Source: Duncaniella muricolitica
GTDB taxonomy: Bacteria; Bacteroidota; Bacteroidia; Bacteroidales; Muribaculaceae
Reading direction: 5' to 3'
Assembly (NCBI GenBank): GCA_025808375.1
Contig: CP061009.1
Coordinates: 3,162,001-3,226,000 of the forward strand
Length of the DNA stretch: 64,000 nucleotides
Positions 10,177-18,921 of the stretch are shown one piece after another. Below the pieces are notes generated by a model. That model was not told the origin of the DNA, ran no database searches, and saw only the letters and a list, made by a program, of their open reading frames with translations. Positions within the stretch are counted from its first letter, which is position 1, and every line of letters begins with the position of its first letter. A program made the position numbers and the translations under genes.

Positions 10177-11346
10177 TTACTTGTCGGTGTGAGATGGCGG
10201 TTCGTCAAACACAAATGTTGTGAGCAACGGGTAATGGTCGCTCGAAGGCACGTCGCCACGTTCGATGTCGACCGCCTCCATATCGCCACCATAGAGCACA
10301 TGGTCGATGCGGAAATAGAAACGGTTGCCATGATAGGTTATGGTGGGTCCGAAGGCGTTCTGAGCATATGCGTCATGCATGTCGTCGCCCTTGATGGTGC
10401 GGACGGCATAGCAGCCCTGTATGTCGTTGAAGTCACCGGCCACGATGAAGTCGCCCCCTATCGAGTCGATGGTCTTACGGATGAAACGGGCCTGGTCGGC
10501 ACGCTTGTTGAAAGCAATGGAGAGCTTGTCGATGAGCTGGTGTTTCACATCCTTGAGCTCCTTGGTCCACTGCCGCTCGCTGCCGGGGGCCTTTTCAAAA
10601 AGACTCTGATAAAGCTCCTTGTCGGCCATGCTCAGTCCTATCGACTCGAGATGCACGTTGAAGAGCCTGACAGTGTGGCCCATGATGTTAAACTTGAAGA
10701 GAGCCATCCTCACGTCCATGGGCTGCGGGATGGGAATATTTTCATACTCGAAGGGGTATTTTGACAGCACCGTGAGCTGATTGTTGACATTGACCACACG
10801 ATAGGGGTAACGCGCGTCGAGAGCGCGCACCTGCTCGGGGGTGATGCGCCACAAAGGCCACGACTTGATAAACTCCACCTCCTGCAGACTCACGATGTCG
10901 GCATCGGTCTCGAGGATATAGTCGATGGTGGCGTTGCTCTCAAGGTCGGGCACATTGCCGCGGAAATCCCAGAAGTGGAGCACATTGTAGGTGAGAAATG
11001 TAAACGAGCGCGATTTCTCTTCGGGGGTAAGCGACGAGGAGCCTATGTTGAGCGGCGAATAATCGAGCAGCGAGGGGATAGAAATCACCCAGGCGACCAC
11101 GGGTATCCACGCATATCTGCGCTTGACAAACAAATCGACTGCAAGCACCAGCACTCCGGCGATCAGAAGCCCCGGAAGCATCATGCTCACAAGAGCCGGG
11201 ATGACAAAACGGCCAGGGTCGACATAGCCCCCATAGGCACCCACAAGGGTTACCAACGCCACAAGTACATTCACAACAAACAATATGGTGGTGAGAGTGG
11301 CTTTGGTGGGACGTGTTACAAGATGATGAAAACGAGAATTTGTCAT
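10177..11346 (-). CDS. endonuclease/exonuclease/phosphatase-family membrane protein
   Basis: A 389-aa protein with three N-terminal membrane helices (about residues 17-40, 48-70 and 78-95) and a C-terminal EEP domain. Catalytic-type motifs are TFLTYNVLHF (N), DIVSLQEVEF (E), GDFNDIQG (D and N) and SSDHYPL (DH). The reaction is phosphodiester or phosphate-ester cleavage, but the substrate is unknown. It lies downstream of two rhomboid genes on the same strand, an order I know from other Bacteroidetes. The nuclease domain probably faces the periplasm, by inference from the helices. Confidence 0.87.
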   Translation of the reverse strand: MTNSRFHHLVTRPTKATLTTILFVVNVLVALVTLVGAYGGYVDPGRFVIPALVSMMLPGLLIAGVLVLAVDLFVKRRYAWIPVVAWVISIPSLLDYSPLNIGSSSLTPEEKSRSFTFLTYNVLHFWDFRGNVPDLESNATIDYILETDADIVSLQEVEFIKSWPLWRITPEQVRALDARYPYRVVNVNNQLTVLSKYPFEYENIPIPQPMDVRMALFKFNIMGHTVRLFNVHLESIGLSMADKELYQSLFEKAPGSERQWTKELKDVKHQLIDKLSIAFNKRADQARFIRKTIDSIGGDFIVAGDFNDIQGCYAVRTIKGDDMHDAYAQNAFGPTITYHGNRFYFRIDHVLYGGDMEAVDIERGDVPSSDHYPLLTTFVFDEPPSHTDK

Positions 11347-11512
11347 GTTCTTTTTTGCAGTTAAAAAATCAGGGCCGACCTGATTCTTTAATGGTTGTGT
11401 GTGTAGTTAAATGATGAATGGAAGGCAGTGTCGGCTCGGCCGCACTTCAAGCCCGTTATTCTTTTAACATTTGACTTTACACTTTTAGCTATGGGGATCT
11501 CTTAATTTAACT

Positions 11513-12358
11513 TTATTTAATTTTTCGGCTTACGCTAAACAGGCGGTCACGCTCGGATGAAGTGAGCGAGGTGTAGCCCGACTTCTTTATCTTGTCGAGG
11601 ATAGCGTCAAGTTCGGCACGCTCGTCGGCAGAGAGTCCCGTGCCTGATGATGACGAAGACGAAGGGGGTTCGGCCGGAGTGTGACGCCGTGACGGACGAC
11701 GAAATGAGAGTTCGTGCCCACGCTTGATCCACAGGCCGTAAAGCACACCGGCTATCACGCCCCCTATATGGGCTATCTCTCCGCCGGCGTTGCTACCGGT
11801 GACACCCACGAGCACCAGCACGATGGTGACGATGGCTATCCACTTGACCGACACGCTGCCTATGAGCAGCAGATGCATCTTGAAATGAGGCATCAATATG
11901 GCCACAGCCGTCACGACGGCTATCACCGAGGCCGACGAGCCTATGAGAGAGCCATATGAGCTGTGAAACATCGGCAACACCATGTAGCCCAGCATGAACA
12001 GCACCGCTCCGGCCAGACCTCCGCAGAGATAGAGCGTCAGCAGACGGCGCGATGAGGCCGTCATCGTGAACATTGTGCCGAACCAGTAGAGCCACAGCAT
12101 ATTGAACACGATATGAAGAAGGTCGTATTGCGCGAACATGTAGGTCACAAGAGTCCACGGACGCGTCAAGAAAACGGCCGGCGACGAAGGCAGCTCGACC
12201 TGCGCAAGCATCAGGTCGATGTAATCGGGTCTGCCAGAGAATACAAACACTATAGCGATGAGGCGCAGCAGCACGAAGACGGCCACGTTGACCCACACTA
12301 TCTTCATAAGTGTGGAGGATTGCCTGAATCCTGTGCGCAGACGATCAATAGCCTCCAT
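11513..12358 (-). CDS. rhomboid family intramembrane serine protease
   Basis: A 281-aa six-helix membrane protein. The HxxxN motif (HIVFNMLWLYWFG), the catalytic serine in SLIGSSASVIAVV and the catalytic histidine in IAHIGGVIAG are visible. The usual GASG is changed to GSSA, but the nucleophile position still holds serine. The C-terminal tail is soluble, with a serine run and a helical segment (SADERAELDAILDKIKKSG). The start overlaps the end of the upstream rhomboid gene by 14 bp, so the two are translationally coupled. Confidence 0.92.
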   Translation of the reverse strand: MEAIDRLRTGFRQSSTLMKIVWVNVAVFVLLRLIAIVFVFSGRPDYIDLMLAQVELPSSPAVFLTRPWTLVTYMFAQYDLLHIVFNMLWLYWFGTMFTMTASSRRLLTLYLCGGLAGAVLFMLGYMVLPMFHSSYGSLIGSSASVIAVVTAVAILMPHFKMHLLLIGSVSVKWIAIVTIVLVLVGVTGSNAGGEIAHIGGVIAGVLYGLWIKRGHELSFRRPSRRHTPAEPPSSSSSSGTGLSADERAELDAILDKIKKSGYTSLTSSERDRLFSVSRKIK

Positions 12359-13109
12359 AACCGCCCCCTCCGAAGGTGCCTTTTTTCTTCCAGTAATATA
12401 TGATGAGGAAGCCGAATATCATGCCTCCGAGGTGGGCGAAGTGGGCAATGCCGTCAGAGCGTCCGGCCGATTCGCTCAGACCGATGAGAAGCTCTATGGC
12501 TATCATGCCGGCCACCATCCATTTGGCCTTGACAGGCACGGGGACGAAGAAGAGATAGAGGGGCGCGTTGGGATACATCATGCCGAAGGCCAGAAGGATA
12601 CCGTAGATGGCACCCGAGGCTCCGATGGTCACGAATATATTGAGCCACTGCGACACCTGCTCGTGATAGAGCGGCGAGGTGAGTATCTCGCGGGCCTCGG
12701 GGAAATCGACCCCCACACTGTTGGCAAGCATCGGGGTCAGAGTGTTTTCCCACGTAAGCATCCAGGTAAACTCCTGAACGAGTCCGGCACCGATGCCGCA
12801 CGACATGTAGTAGAACAGAAATCGCGCGCTGCCGAAAGTGCGCTCAAGCACGGTGCCAAACATCCATAGCGAGAACATGTTGAAAAAAATGTGGGCGAAA
12901 CCTCTTGTGGAATGCATGAACATATAGGTGACAAACTGCACGGGGTTGAAGCCTGAGGCCGTGAAATAATGCAGTCCGCCAAACTCCTCGAGCCTCGCGC
13001 CAAGCCGGCCGGGCAACACAAACATGGCCAGCCACACGATGAAGTTTATAATAATGAGGTTTTTGGTCACAGGGGGTATCTGACCGAAAATCGAGCCTCG
13101 CGTATTCAT
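12345..13109 (-). CDS. rhomboid family intramembrane serine protease
   Basis: A 254-aa membrane protease with the canonical motifs HIFFNMFSLWMFG, GASGAIYGILLAFG (serine nucleophile) and FAHLGGMIFG (catalytic histidine). It is the first gene of a three-gene minus-strand run (rhomboid, rhomboid, EEP protein). A -7 element (TACTTTTG) lies at 13162-13169 on the minus strand, about 55 bases upstream. The tail ends in a lysine- and glycine-rich stretch. Confidence 0.94.
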   Translation of the reverse strand: MNTRGSIFGQIPPVTKNLIIINFIVWLAMFVLPGRLGARLEEFGGLHYFTASGFNPVQFVTYMFMHSTRGFAHIFFNMFSLWMFGTVLERTFGSARFLFYYMSCGIGAGLVQEFTWMLTWENTLTPMLANSVGVDFPEAREILTSPLYHEQVSQWLNIFVTIGASGAIYGILLAFGMMYPNAPLYLFFVPVPVKAKWMVAGMIAIELLIGLSESAGRSDGIAHFAHLGGMIFGFLIIYYWKKKGTFGGGGYGGY

Positions 13110-13161
13110 TTTTCAGAGTTGCTTATGTGATGTATATTTTTTTTGAATTACTTATTTCGCA

Positions 13162-13169
13162 CAAAAGTA
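13162..13169 (-). promoter_or_regulatory. -7 box of the rhomboid operon
   Basis: TACTTTTG on the minus strand matches TAnnTTTG. I see no good TTTG at the expected -33 spacing. Confidence 0.45.
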
Positions 13170-13290
13170 CGAAATACGAATGACAAGACATCTATTATTA
13201 ATACTTTTTGACATGATTTGGTTCAAAAGAGATTTCATTGTTTTAACATTTATTATCCGTCCACGTTCAGAGCATAGCTAAGAAATTAGC

Positions 13291-13298
13291 TAATTTTG
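13291..13298 (+). promoter_or_regulatory. -7 box of the xylanase gene
   Basis: TAATTTTG matches TAnnTTTG, 53 bases before the start. The surrounding 45 bases (13270-13315) closely resemble the region upstream of the thioredoxin-fold gene at 16470-16515. Confidence 0.6.
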
Positions 13299-13351
13299 CG
13301 ATACTTTCCTTATATCATAATCATCACATAATTAACATTAACAGACTTACC

Positions 13352-16300
13352 ATGCAAAAGATTCAGGCAGCATTAGCAGCAGCCCTGACAGCCGGGAGCC
13401 TGAGTGCCGCCCCGCTGAACGTATGCGATTTCGAGAGTTATGACATAGGTACAAAATGGACACTCCGGCACTCCGGAGGGAGCTCAACCGCCACAGTTGA
13501 GGCCGACCCCGCAAACCCGGCCAACAAAGTGCTCCACATCGTGCTCAAAGAATGGGGTTGTCATCCGGAATTCACACTCCCCACCCCATTGCGAGGCAAG
13601 GAGCTGACCGACCGCTACACGATGGTGAAATATGACTTGTATCGCGTGGCTGACGATAACGACGACTGGAAGCAGTTTGCATTGTTTCTTGGCGAACAGG
13701 AACTGTATCGCGACGAGGGGTATCCTCATCAGGGCAACCGCTCGGAATGGATAAGCAAGACCTATAACCTCAAAGCGGCCGATGACTCCAACAATTCAGA
13801 TGTGATACGCCTGGGCATACATCACAACAATTCGGAGTTTTACATAGACAATATCGTTCTCGCCGGACCGCTTGACGACTTTGTAACCACCGACGACGGC
13901 GGACTGCTCGACTATTGCGAAAACAACTCATCGAGCAATTATCGTGATATTTCCGATAACATACTCATACCTCATGGAATCACTACCAATGTAAGGACAT
14001 CGCGTTACTCGCAATGGACAGGCAAAGTCCACGGTCAGGGCAGACTAAACATATATGCCGGCGGTGAACGCAGTTACATAGGCTCGCAGTCAAGCAAGGG
14101 CTCGACCACTCCCGACTGGAGCGGCATGACCGGCAGCGTGCATGTGTATCCCTATAAAGATATAATCGGCAGTTGCGGATTTTACGGTCTGCTCATGAAC
14201 AGCGGCACCTTCCAGCCCGACAACCTCGAGGGCTCACGCATAAATGAAGTGTTCGCACCATCGGACGTGACTCTCCACGCAGGAGCAACTATAGCCGTTG
14301 AGTCAGGCACCCGAGGGATACGTTTCGGGTCACTCTCGACCGAAGAGGGGAGCACACTCGACGGATATTACAAGAAAGGTTCGGCAAACTCCTATTATAT
14401 CACGGGCTGCAACGGCAAGGATGCCACTCTTGCCGGAAAGATATACAACTCACAGGCCGGCAATAAAGTAGGTCTGATAAAGGAGGGCAACGGTACATAT
14501 ACAATCAGCGGCAATGACAATAACATTGCCGCCGGCATACGTATCTTAGCCGGCAATGTGTCGGTCGACAACAACGCCGCCGAAGCCGAAGCCGGCAAGA
14601 AGAGCGGCGCGACCGGAAAAAACGGCACAGTGACTGTATTCAAAGCGGGGACGCTCAGCGGCACCGGCAGCGTGGCGTCACGCTCCGAGGTGTATGGCAA
14701 AATCATCCCCGGCTCAAACGACAATCCCGGCACACTGACATTTGCCGACTATGAGTCAGCAGTCTCTGACGTAAAAGTAGTGATGCATCCCGAGGGCAAT
14801 ATCATATGTAGACTCAGAAACCTGTCGGACTATAGCCGCACCGTCATAAAGGGTACCCTCTCCTACAGTGGCAAGACTGAGGATTTTGAAGACTCCGACA
14901 TAATGCCCCGTATCACCATCGCGCTCACCGAGGATGCCTCACCCGCAGTCAACGACGAATATGAGCTGCTAACGGCCAATGCAAGAGAAGGTGATATGAG
15001 CTTCCGTATAGTCTATCCCAAAGCGTGCACTTGGGTCGTGGAGCAGAGAGACAATCAGGACGGCACATTCTCTATAGTGGCCCGAGTCACATCCACCGAC
15101 TATAGCGGCCAGGGAGATGCAGGTGACGGCGATGACGATAATCCCGGCGACAAGGGTGAATGGCCCGATGATGACTGGAGCTATGACATTACCGACCCCA
15201 CCCCGCTGCGCACATATGCCGAAAAACTCGGCAAGCACATAGGCGTGGCCTTTGCTTCGTATCGCTATGACAGCAACAACAGCCGGGAAGCTGAGCTGGC
15301 CGGACGCGAGTTCAACATGCTTGTGGCCGAAAACGAGATGAAATTTGACGCAACCGAGCCGGGACGCAACCAGTTCAGCTATGGCGGAGCCGACGCCGTG
15401 ACAGGCGCAGCCTCACGCAACGGTCAGGCGGTGCGTGGCCACACTCTCGCATGGCACAAGCAGGTAGCGGCATGGGTGAGCCAGGACGGTGTGAAAAACA
15501 ATAACAATTATTCGCGCCGCGAACTGCTCGATATTCTCAAAAACCATATATTCAACGTGGTGGGCAGATACAAAGGCTCTGTAAGAGAGTGGGATGTGTG
15601 CAACGAAGTGCTCGATGACGACCAGAGCATAGTACGCACCAATCCCGATGCCTATACCCTGCGCCCTTCGATATGGGCCACACATATAGGCGAGGAATTT
15701 ATCGACTCGGCGTTTGTATGGGCACATCAGGCCGACCCGGAGGCAAAGCTGTATATCAACGACTATAATGTAGAGTTTGCCGGCAATGCCAAGACCGAAG
15801 CCTATTACAATCTGGTGAAACGGCTCCAAAAGTCAGGAGTCCCGATTGACGGCTGCGGACTGCAATGTCACCTCACCACAGGGCAGCTCGATACACTCAA
15901 ACTGGAGAAAAACATACGCCGGTATGCCGACATGGACCTCGACTGCATTATCACCGAGCTTGACATAGCTCTTGCCAATCCACACGCTGCAGACGCGCTA
16001 ACATTACAAGCCAAGGAATACGGAGCCGTAACACGAGTGTTTCTGCGCAATGACAATTGTCCGTCCATGCTTATGTGGGGCATTTCAGACAATCATTCGT
16101 GGCGTCAGAACAAACCTCTGCTTTTTGATTCCGACCTCCAGCCCAAGCCGGCCTATTACAATGTGCATGCACAGATGAGACTGGCCGCCGAAAGAGCGGG
16201 GCAAAGCGGCATTGAGGATATAAGGGGAGACGAAACAATCGTCTCGACCCGTTATATTGACCTCTACGGCCGACCGACCACACAAAACGGTCTCGTTATT

Positions 16301-16354
16301 GAAGTCAATACGTATTCCGACGGCTCGGTTAAAGCCGTAAAGAAAGTTTATTAA
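13352..16354 (+). CDS. secreted multidomain endo-1,4-beta-xylanase (GH10)
   Basis: A 1000-aa exported xylan-degrading enzyme. Signal peptide MQKIQAALAAALTAGSLSA. Residues about 20-180 look like a carbohydrate-binding beta-sandwich. Residues about 190-520 have the glycine- and asparagine-rich repeats of autotransporter-type passenger beta-helices (KEGNGTYTISG, TLSGTGSV). An acidic linker at about 590-610 (DGDDDNPGD) precedes the GH10 barrel (about 615-955). The acid/base glutamate is E752 in WDVCNEVLDD and the nucleophile is E869 in ITELDIAL. The last 35 residues (YIDLYGRP ... SVKAVKKVY) resemble a type 9 secretion sorting domain, so the product may be surface-bound. No SusC/SusD pair is next to it. 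Confidence 0.93.
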   Translation: MQKIQAALAAALTAGSLSAAPLNVCDFESYDIGTKWTLRHSGGSSTATVEADPANPANKVLHIVLKEWGCHPEFTLPTPLRGKELTDRYTMVKYDLYRVADDNDDWKQFALFLGEQELYRDEGYPHQGNRSEWISKTYNLKAADDSNNSDVIRLGIHHNNSEFYIDNIVLAGPLDDFVTTDDGGLLDYCENNSSSNYRDISDNILIPHGITTNVRTSRYSQWTGKVHGQGRLNIYAGGERSYIGSQSSKGSTTPDWSGMTGSVHVYPYKDIIGSCGFYGLLMNSGTFQPDNLEGSRINEVFAPSDVTLHAGATIAVESGTRGIRFGSLSTEEGSTLDGYYKKGSANSYYITGCNGKDATLAGKIYNSQAGNKVGLIKEGNGTYTISGNDNNIAAGIRILAGNVSVDNNAAEAEAGKKSGATGKNGTVTVFKAGTLSGTGSVASRSEVYGKIIPGSNDNPGTLTFADYESAVSDVKVVMHPEGNIICRLRNLSDYSRTVIKGTLSYSGKTEDFEDSDIMPRITIALTEDASPAVNDEYELLTANAREGDMSFRIVYPKACTWVVEQRDNQDGTFSIVARVTSTDYSGQGDAGDGDDDNPGDKGEWPDDDWSYDITDPTPLRTYAEKLGKHIGVAFASYRYDSNNSREAELAGREFNMLVAENEMKFDATEPGRNQFSYGGADAVTGAASRNGQAVRGHTLAWHKQVAAWVSQDGVKNNNNYSRRELLDILKNHIFNVVGRYKGSVREWDVCNEVLDDDQSIVRTNPDAYTLRPSIWATHIGEEFIDSAFVWAHQADPEAKLYINDYNVEFAGNAKTEAYYNLVKRLQKSGVPIDGCGLQCHLTTGQLDTLKLEKNIRRYADMDLDCIITELDIALANPHAADALTLQAKEYGAVTRVFLRNDNCPSMLMWGISDNHSWRQNKPLLFDSDLQPKPAYYNVHAQMRLAAERAGQSGIEDIRGDETIVSTRYIDLYGRPTTQNGLVIEVNTYSDGSVKAVKKVY

Positions 16355-16355
16355 G

Positions 16356-16396
16356 AGAATGTCCCTGTCGGGTGTTTTGTCCGGCAGGGACATTCT
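16356..16396 (+). terminator. terminator of the xylanase gene
   Basis: Arms 16356-16371 and 16381-16396 pair over 16 bp with one G-T pair. It begins one base after the stop codon. A related hairpin follows the next gene at 17991-18024. Confidence 0.9.
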
Positions 16397-16495
16397 ATTG
16401 AGAATCAGCCCAAAAACAAAATTTAGTTAAATGGATATTTTATAGTTTTAACCTCTATTATATAATACAAGTCAAAGTATAGCTGAGATAATCGC

Positions 16496-16503
16496 TAAAT
16501 TTG
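16496..16503 (+). promoter_or_regulatory. -7 box of the thioredoxin-fold gene
   Basis: TAAATTTG matches TAnnTTTG. It lies in a segment homologous to the xylanase promoter region. Confidence 0.55.
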
Positions 16504-16549
16504 CAATACGTTCCTTGAGTATACAAAGGATAATATCACATTATTAATT

Positions 16550-17917
16550 ATGGCCAACCGCTTTAACATATTTTTTGCATTTGTAATGGTATTGGGAGCA
16601 ATTCCAACTATTGCAGGAAGTGTAACCCAAGAATTAGTCCGATCATCGACTGCTCAATCCATGGCTGACTCAATAACGGTAGCGGGACGTTTTCGAAATA
16701 TTGCGGAAAATATGCCACGCATCGCCACTATAATCGAGTGTGATATATCAAACAAGAGCGTGAGAGAAATATGTGAACTTGACAGCAATAACTCTTTCTG
16801 CCGAAAGATACCTCTGTCATATCCTCACACATTCACGGTAAACTATAATCAGTCAAACTTTATCAACGTATTTGCTGCACCGGGCGATTCCATATATATG
16901 GATATCAATGCTTCCACCACACCTCTTTCCGTCTCATTTTCCGGAGATCATGAGGATATAAACCGGCAGTATAATCGTGCCTTTCAACATATGCAATCTT
17001 ATTATTGGTCAGTAAATCTGCCATCCGATACTGTTGCCTTTGATGAATATATGCCGATCTTCAAAGAATATATCAGACAGGGACGCGACAGCATTGCCTG
17101 CTATGCACGGGTGCATAACCTATCTGACGAAGTGACATCGATGCTGCATATTGATAACATTTACAGTCTGGCAAATATGGCTAACGGATATCAGGGACGA
17201 AATATGGAGGAAAAACGTGCTTTTTTTCTTGACCCTATTTTTGACCTATTCAATGAGGAAAACACAAAACTCATGATTTTTCCATATCACATTTCAGCTA
17301 TAATGAATTATTTTCCCGATGTTCGTGACAGCGCACCGAAAGGGACTGTAAGGGATATCATGTATGTCTGCGATGAAGAAGCTCCCACACCGGACAGGTC
17401 TGTATTCTTTAATCAGAACTACTACAACCGACTTTATACGCAGAATAATCCTGTCAATATAATTTCATTAGATGGTATCAGACCAGGTGATTTCTATGTC
17501 TATATTAACCGCGAAATCAAGGAAATTTCTGATGTGAATCCCATCACATGGCTCATAAATGAAAATAATAGTCATCCAATCTATCTTGATGTAAGTGCCA
17601 CGTGGTGCGGTCCATGCCGGGCGGCGATTAAAGGAAGTGAATATATCAGGGAGCATTATAAGGACTCGGATATAAAATTTGCCATTATATGGCTTAACTC
17701 AAGTAAAGAAGCGTGGCTCAAAGTCGCACCAACTATATCAAACTCCATTCAGATATTCATTGATAATGTTGAAATGGAAGACAGGATTAAAGGACATCTT
17801 AGAATCAATGGTTATCCTACATGCTTAATGATTGACAAGGACGGAAATATTACCAAAGAAGGTGTACCGCATTACCTGTCGCCTGAACTTCCTTCTTTCC
17901 TCAACAGCCATCTGTAA
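16550..17917 (+). CDS. exported thioredoxin-fold protein (TlpA/ResA-like C-terminus)
   Basis: A 455-aa protein with an N-terminal signal peptide (FNIFFAFVMVLGAIPTIAG), a long middle region without a domain I can name, and a C-terminal thioredoxin domain (about 335-455) with the redox motif WCGPC at 352-356, both cysteines present. Proteins of this layout usually act as periplasmic thiol-disulfide oxidoreductases; the partner is unknown. A/T content is clearly higher than in the xylanase gene next to it, which suggests separate origin. Its promoter region and downstream hairpin are close copies of those of the xylanase gene. Confidence 0.85.
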   Translation: MANRFNIFFAFVMVLGAIPTIAGSVTQELVRSSTAQSMADSITVAGRFRNIAENMPRIATIIECDISNKSVREICELDSNNSFCRKIPLSYPHTFTVNYNQSNFINVFAAPGDSIYMDINASTTPLSVSFSGDHEDINRQYNRAFQHMQSYYWSVNLPSDTVAFDEYMPIFKEYIRQGRDSIACYARVHNLSDEVTSMLHIDNIYSLANMANGYQGRNMEEKRAFFLDPIFDLFNEENTKLMIFPYHISAIMNYFPDVRDSAPKGTVRDIMYVCDEEAPTPDRSVFFNQNYYNRLYTQNNPVNIISLDGIRPGDFYVYINREIKEISDVNPITWLINENNSHPIYLDVSATWCGPCRAAIKGSEYIREHYKDSDIKFAIIWLNSSKEAWLKVAPTISNSIQIFIDNVEMEDRIKGHLRINGYPTCLMIDKDGNITKEGVPHYLSPELPSFLNSHL

Positions 17918-17949
17918 TAATATCATTACATGTAGATTGTTTAGCAATA

Positions 17950-17985
17950 GACGGCTCGGTCAAAGCCGTAAAAAGAATTTATTAA
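17950..17985 (+). pseudogene. remnant of a xylanase-type C-terminus
   Basis: Eleven codons plus TAA encode DGSVKAVKRIY, almost identical to the last residues of the GH10 xylanase (DGSVKAVKKVY). They lie 32 bases after the thioredoxin-fold gene with no start of their own. I read this as the leftover 3' end of a gene whose body was replaced. Confidence 0.75.
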
Positions 17986-17990
17986 AAAAC

Positions 17991-18024
17991 AGTGCCTGTC
18001 GGGCATTTTTGCTCGACAGGCACT
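17991..18024 (+). terminator. terminator copy after the thioredoxin-fold gene
   Basis: Perfect 11-bp arms (AGTGCCTGTCG / CGACAGGCACT) at 17991-18001 and 18014-18024, followed by T-rich sequence. It is a diverged copy of the xylanase terminator. Confidence 0.9.
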
Positions 18025-18091
18025 ATTTTACTGAAAATCAAGTTGAAATTGTAATATTAACATCATTTAACTAATATTTCTTATGCAAATA

Positions 18092-18123
18092 TTTGGCAGG
18101 AAATAAAAAAGTACCTACCTTTG
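18092..18123 (+). promoter_or_regulatory. promoter of tRNA-Met(i)
   Basis: TTTG (18092-18095), 20 bases, TACCTTTG (18116-18123): a full Bacteroidetes consensus ending 19 bases before the tRNA. Confidence 0.9.
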
Positions 18124-18142
18124 CACCACGAAAACGAAACAT

Positions 18143-18217
<75 letters not shown>

Positions 18218-18223
18218 ACAAGA

Positions 18224-18253
18224 AGCGGATTCAGAATTGATTCTGAATCCGCT
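18224..18253 (+). terminator. terminator of tRNA-Met(i)
   Basis: Perfect 13-bp arms at 18224-18236 and 18241-18253 with a 4-base loop, followed by a T run. Confidence 0.92.
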
Positions 18254-18284
18254 GATTTTTTATGCTATCCCCCCACGTCTATAT

Positions 18285-18411
18285 TTATTGGTGCCATTGA
18301 TGCGCTTTTATTGTTGTACCGCTACGCGGCACATGCTGACACATAATTATTCTGTACCATGGCTGCGCACCGCTTGCGCGGGTGCTTGCCATGGCCTAAG
18401 CTCGCACAGGC
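18285..18411. repeat. intergenic repeat, copy 1
   Basis: About 127 bp matched by a second copy at 20121-20250 in the same orientation with only scattered differences. It contains a hairpin with CCATGGC / GCCATGG outer arms and GCACC / GGGTGC inner arms (18358-18395). I see no coding content. Confidence 0.88.
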
Positions 18412-18475
18412 ATCCCACGCATGCAGCCCAACATCCCCGCATGGGCGTCCGGAGGACGCAGATTTGATCGTAACC

Positions 18476-18664
18476 GGGCACACCGAAGCGCAGCGGAGGT
18501 GTACCCGGGCACACGGCTCAATACAATGATGGCGTCCGACAGGACGCCGATTATCGGGCGTGATAGCTGATACAGCCCCCTCTCACGATAACCGATGTCC
18601 TGTCGGACATCATTTCTCTATTGCATGCAGCTCCGGGCACACCTCCGCTGCGCTTCGGTGACCC
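18476..18664. repeat. long imperfect inverted repeat
   Basis: Left arm about 18476-18555 and right arm about 18586-18664 are complementary over most of their length. Paired words include CCGAAGCGCAGCGGAGGTGT with ACACCTCCGCTGCGCTTCGG, and GTCCGACAGGAC with GTCCTGTCGGAC. The arms would give a stem of about 75 bp. No open frame of note. Part of the repeat island flanking the IS110 element. Confidence 0.8.
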
Positions 18665-18672
18665 CTATTAGA

Positions 18673-18702
18673 TTTGCAGTTGCAAAGAAAAGGTTAACTT
18701 TG
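18673..18702 (+). promoter_or_regulatory. promoter in the IS110 left end
   Basis: TTTG (18673-18676), 18 bases, TAACTTTG (18695-18702). It precedes the structured non-coding segment and could drive both that RNA and the transposase. Confidence 0.55.
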
Positions 18703-18915
18703 CAGATAGAATCCTTAAAATAATTAACAATTAAAAAAGAAAGAACCTCCTAATGTCGCGTTAGCCTAAGGTGTACCCATGAGCATAGACTCAATTAACC
18801 GTTGTAGGTACGACATTATTATCAGGACTAAAGCCAGAGAGTAAATAAAGACATTGGCCTTTTGAATTTATTATCATAGTATCGGCCGTCCTGACCAGGA
18901 GATTCTCTCTAATAA
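18703..18915 (+). ncRNA. candidate IS110 bridge RNA
   Basis: The non-coding segment upstream of the transposase has nested complementarity: TAATGTCG (18751-18758) with CGACATTA (18811-18818) closing a loop of about 52 bases, then TCAGGAC (18822-18828) with GTCCTGA (18888-18894), with GCCA/TGGC (18833-18836, 18855-18858) inside. IS110-group elements are known to carry a bridge RNA in this position, with two internal loops that pair with target and donor. The exact ends and guide bases are not resolved here. Confidence 0.55.
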
Positions 18916-18921
18916 AAAGCT

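Noticed and set aside
17832..18074. An 80-codon frame after the thioredoxin-fold gene
   Set aside because: It overlaps the end of that gene, the xylanase-tail remnant and the terminator; the product has no protein-like features.
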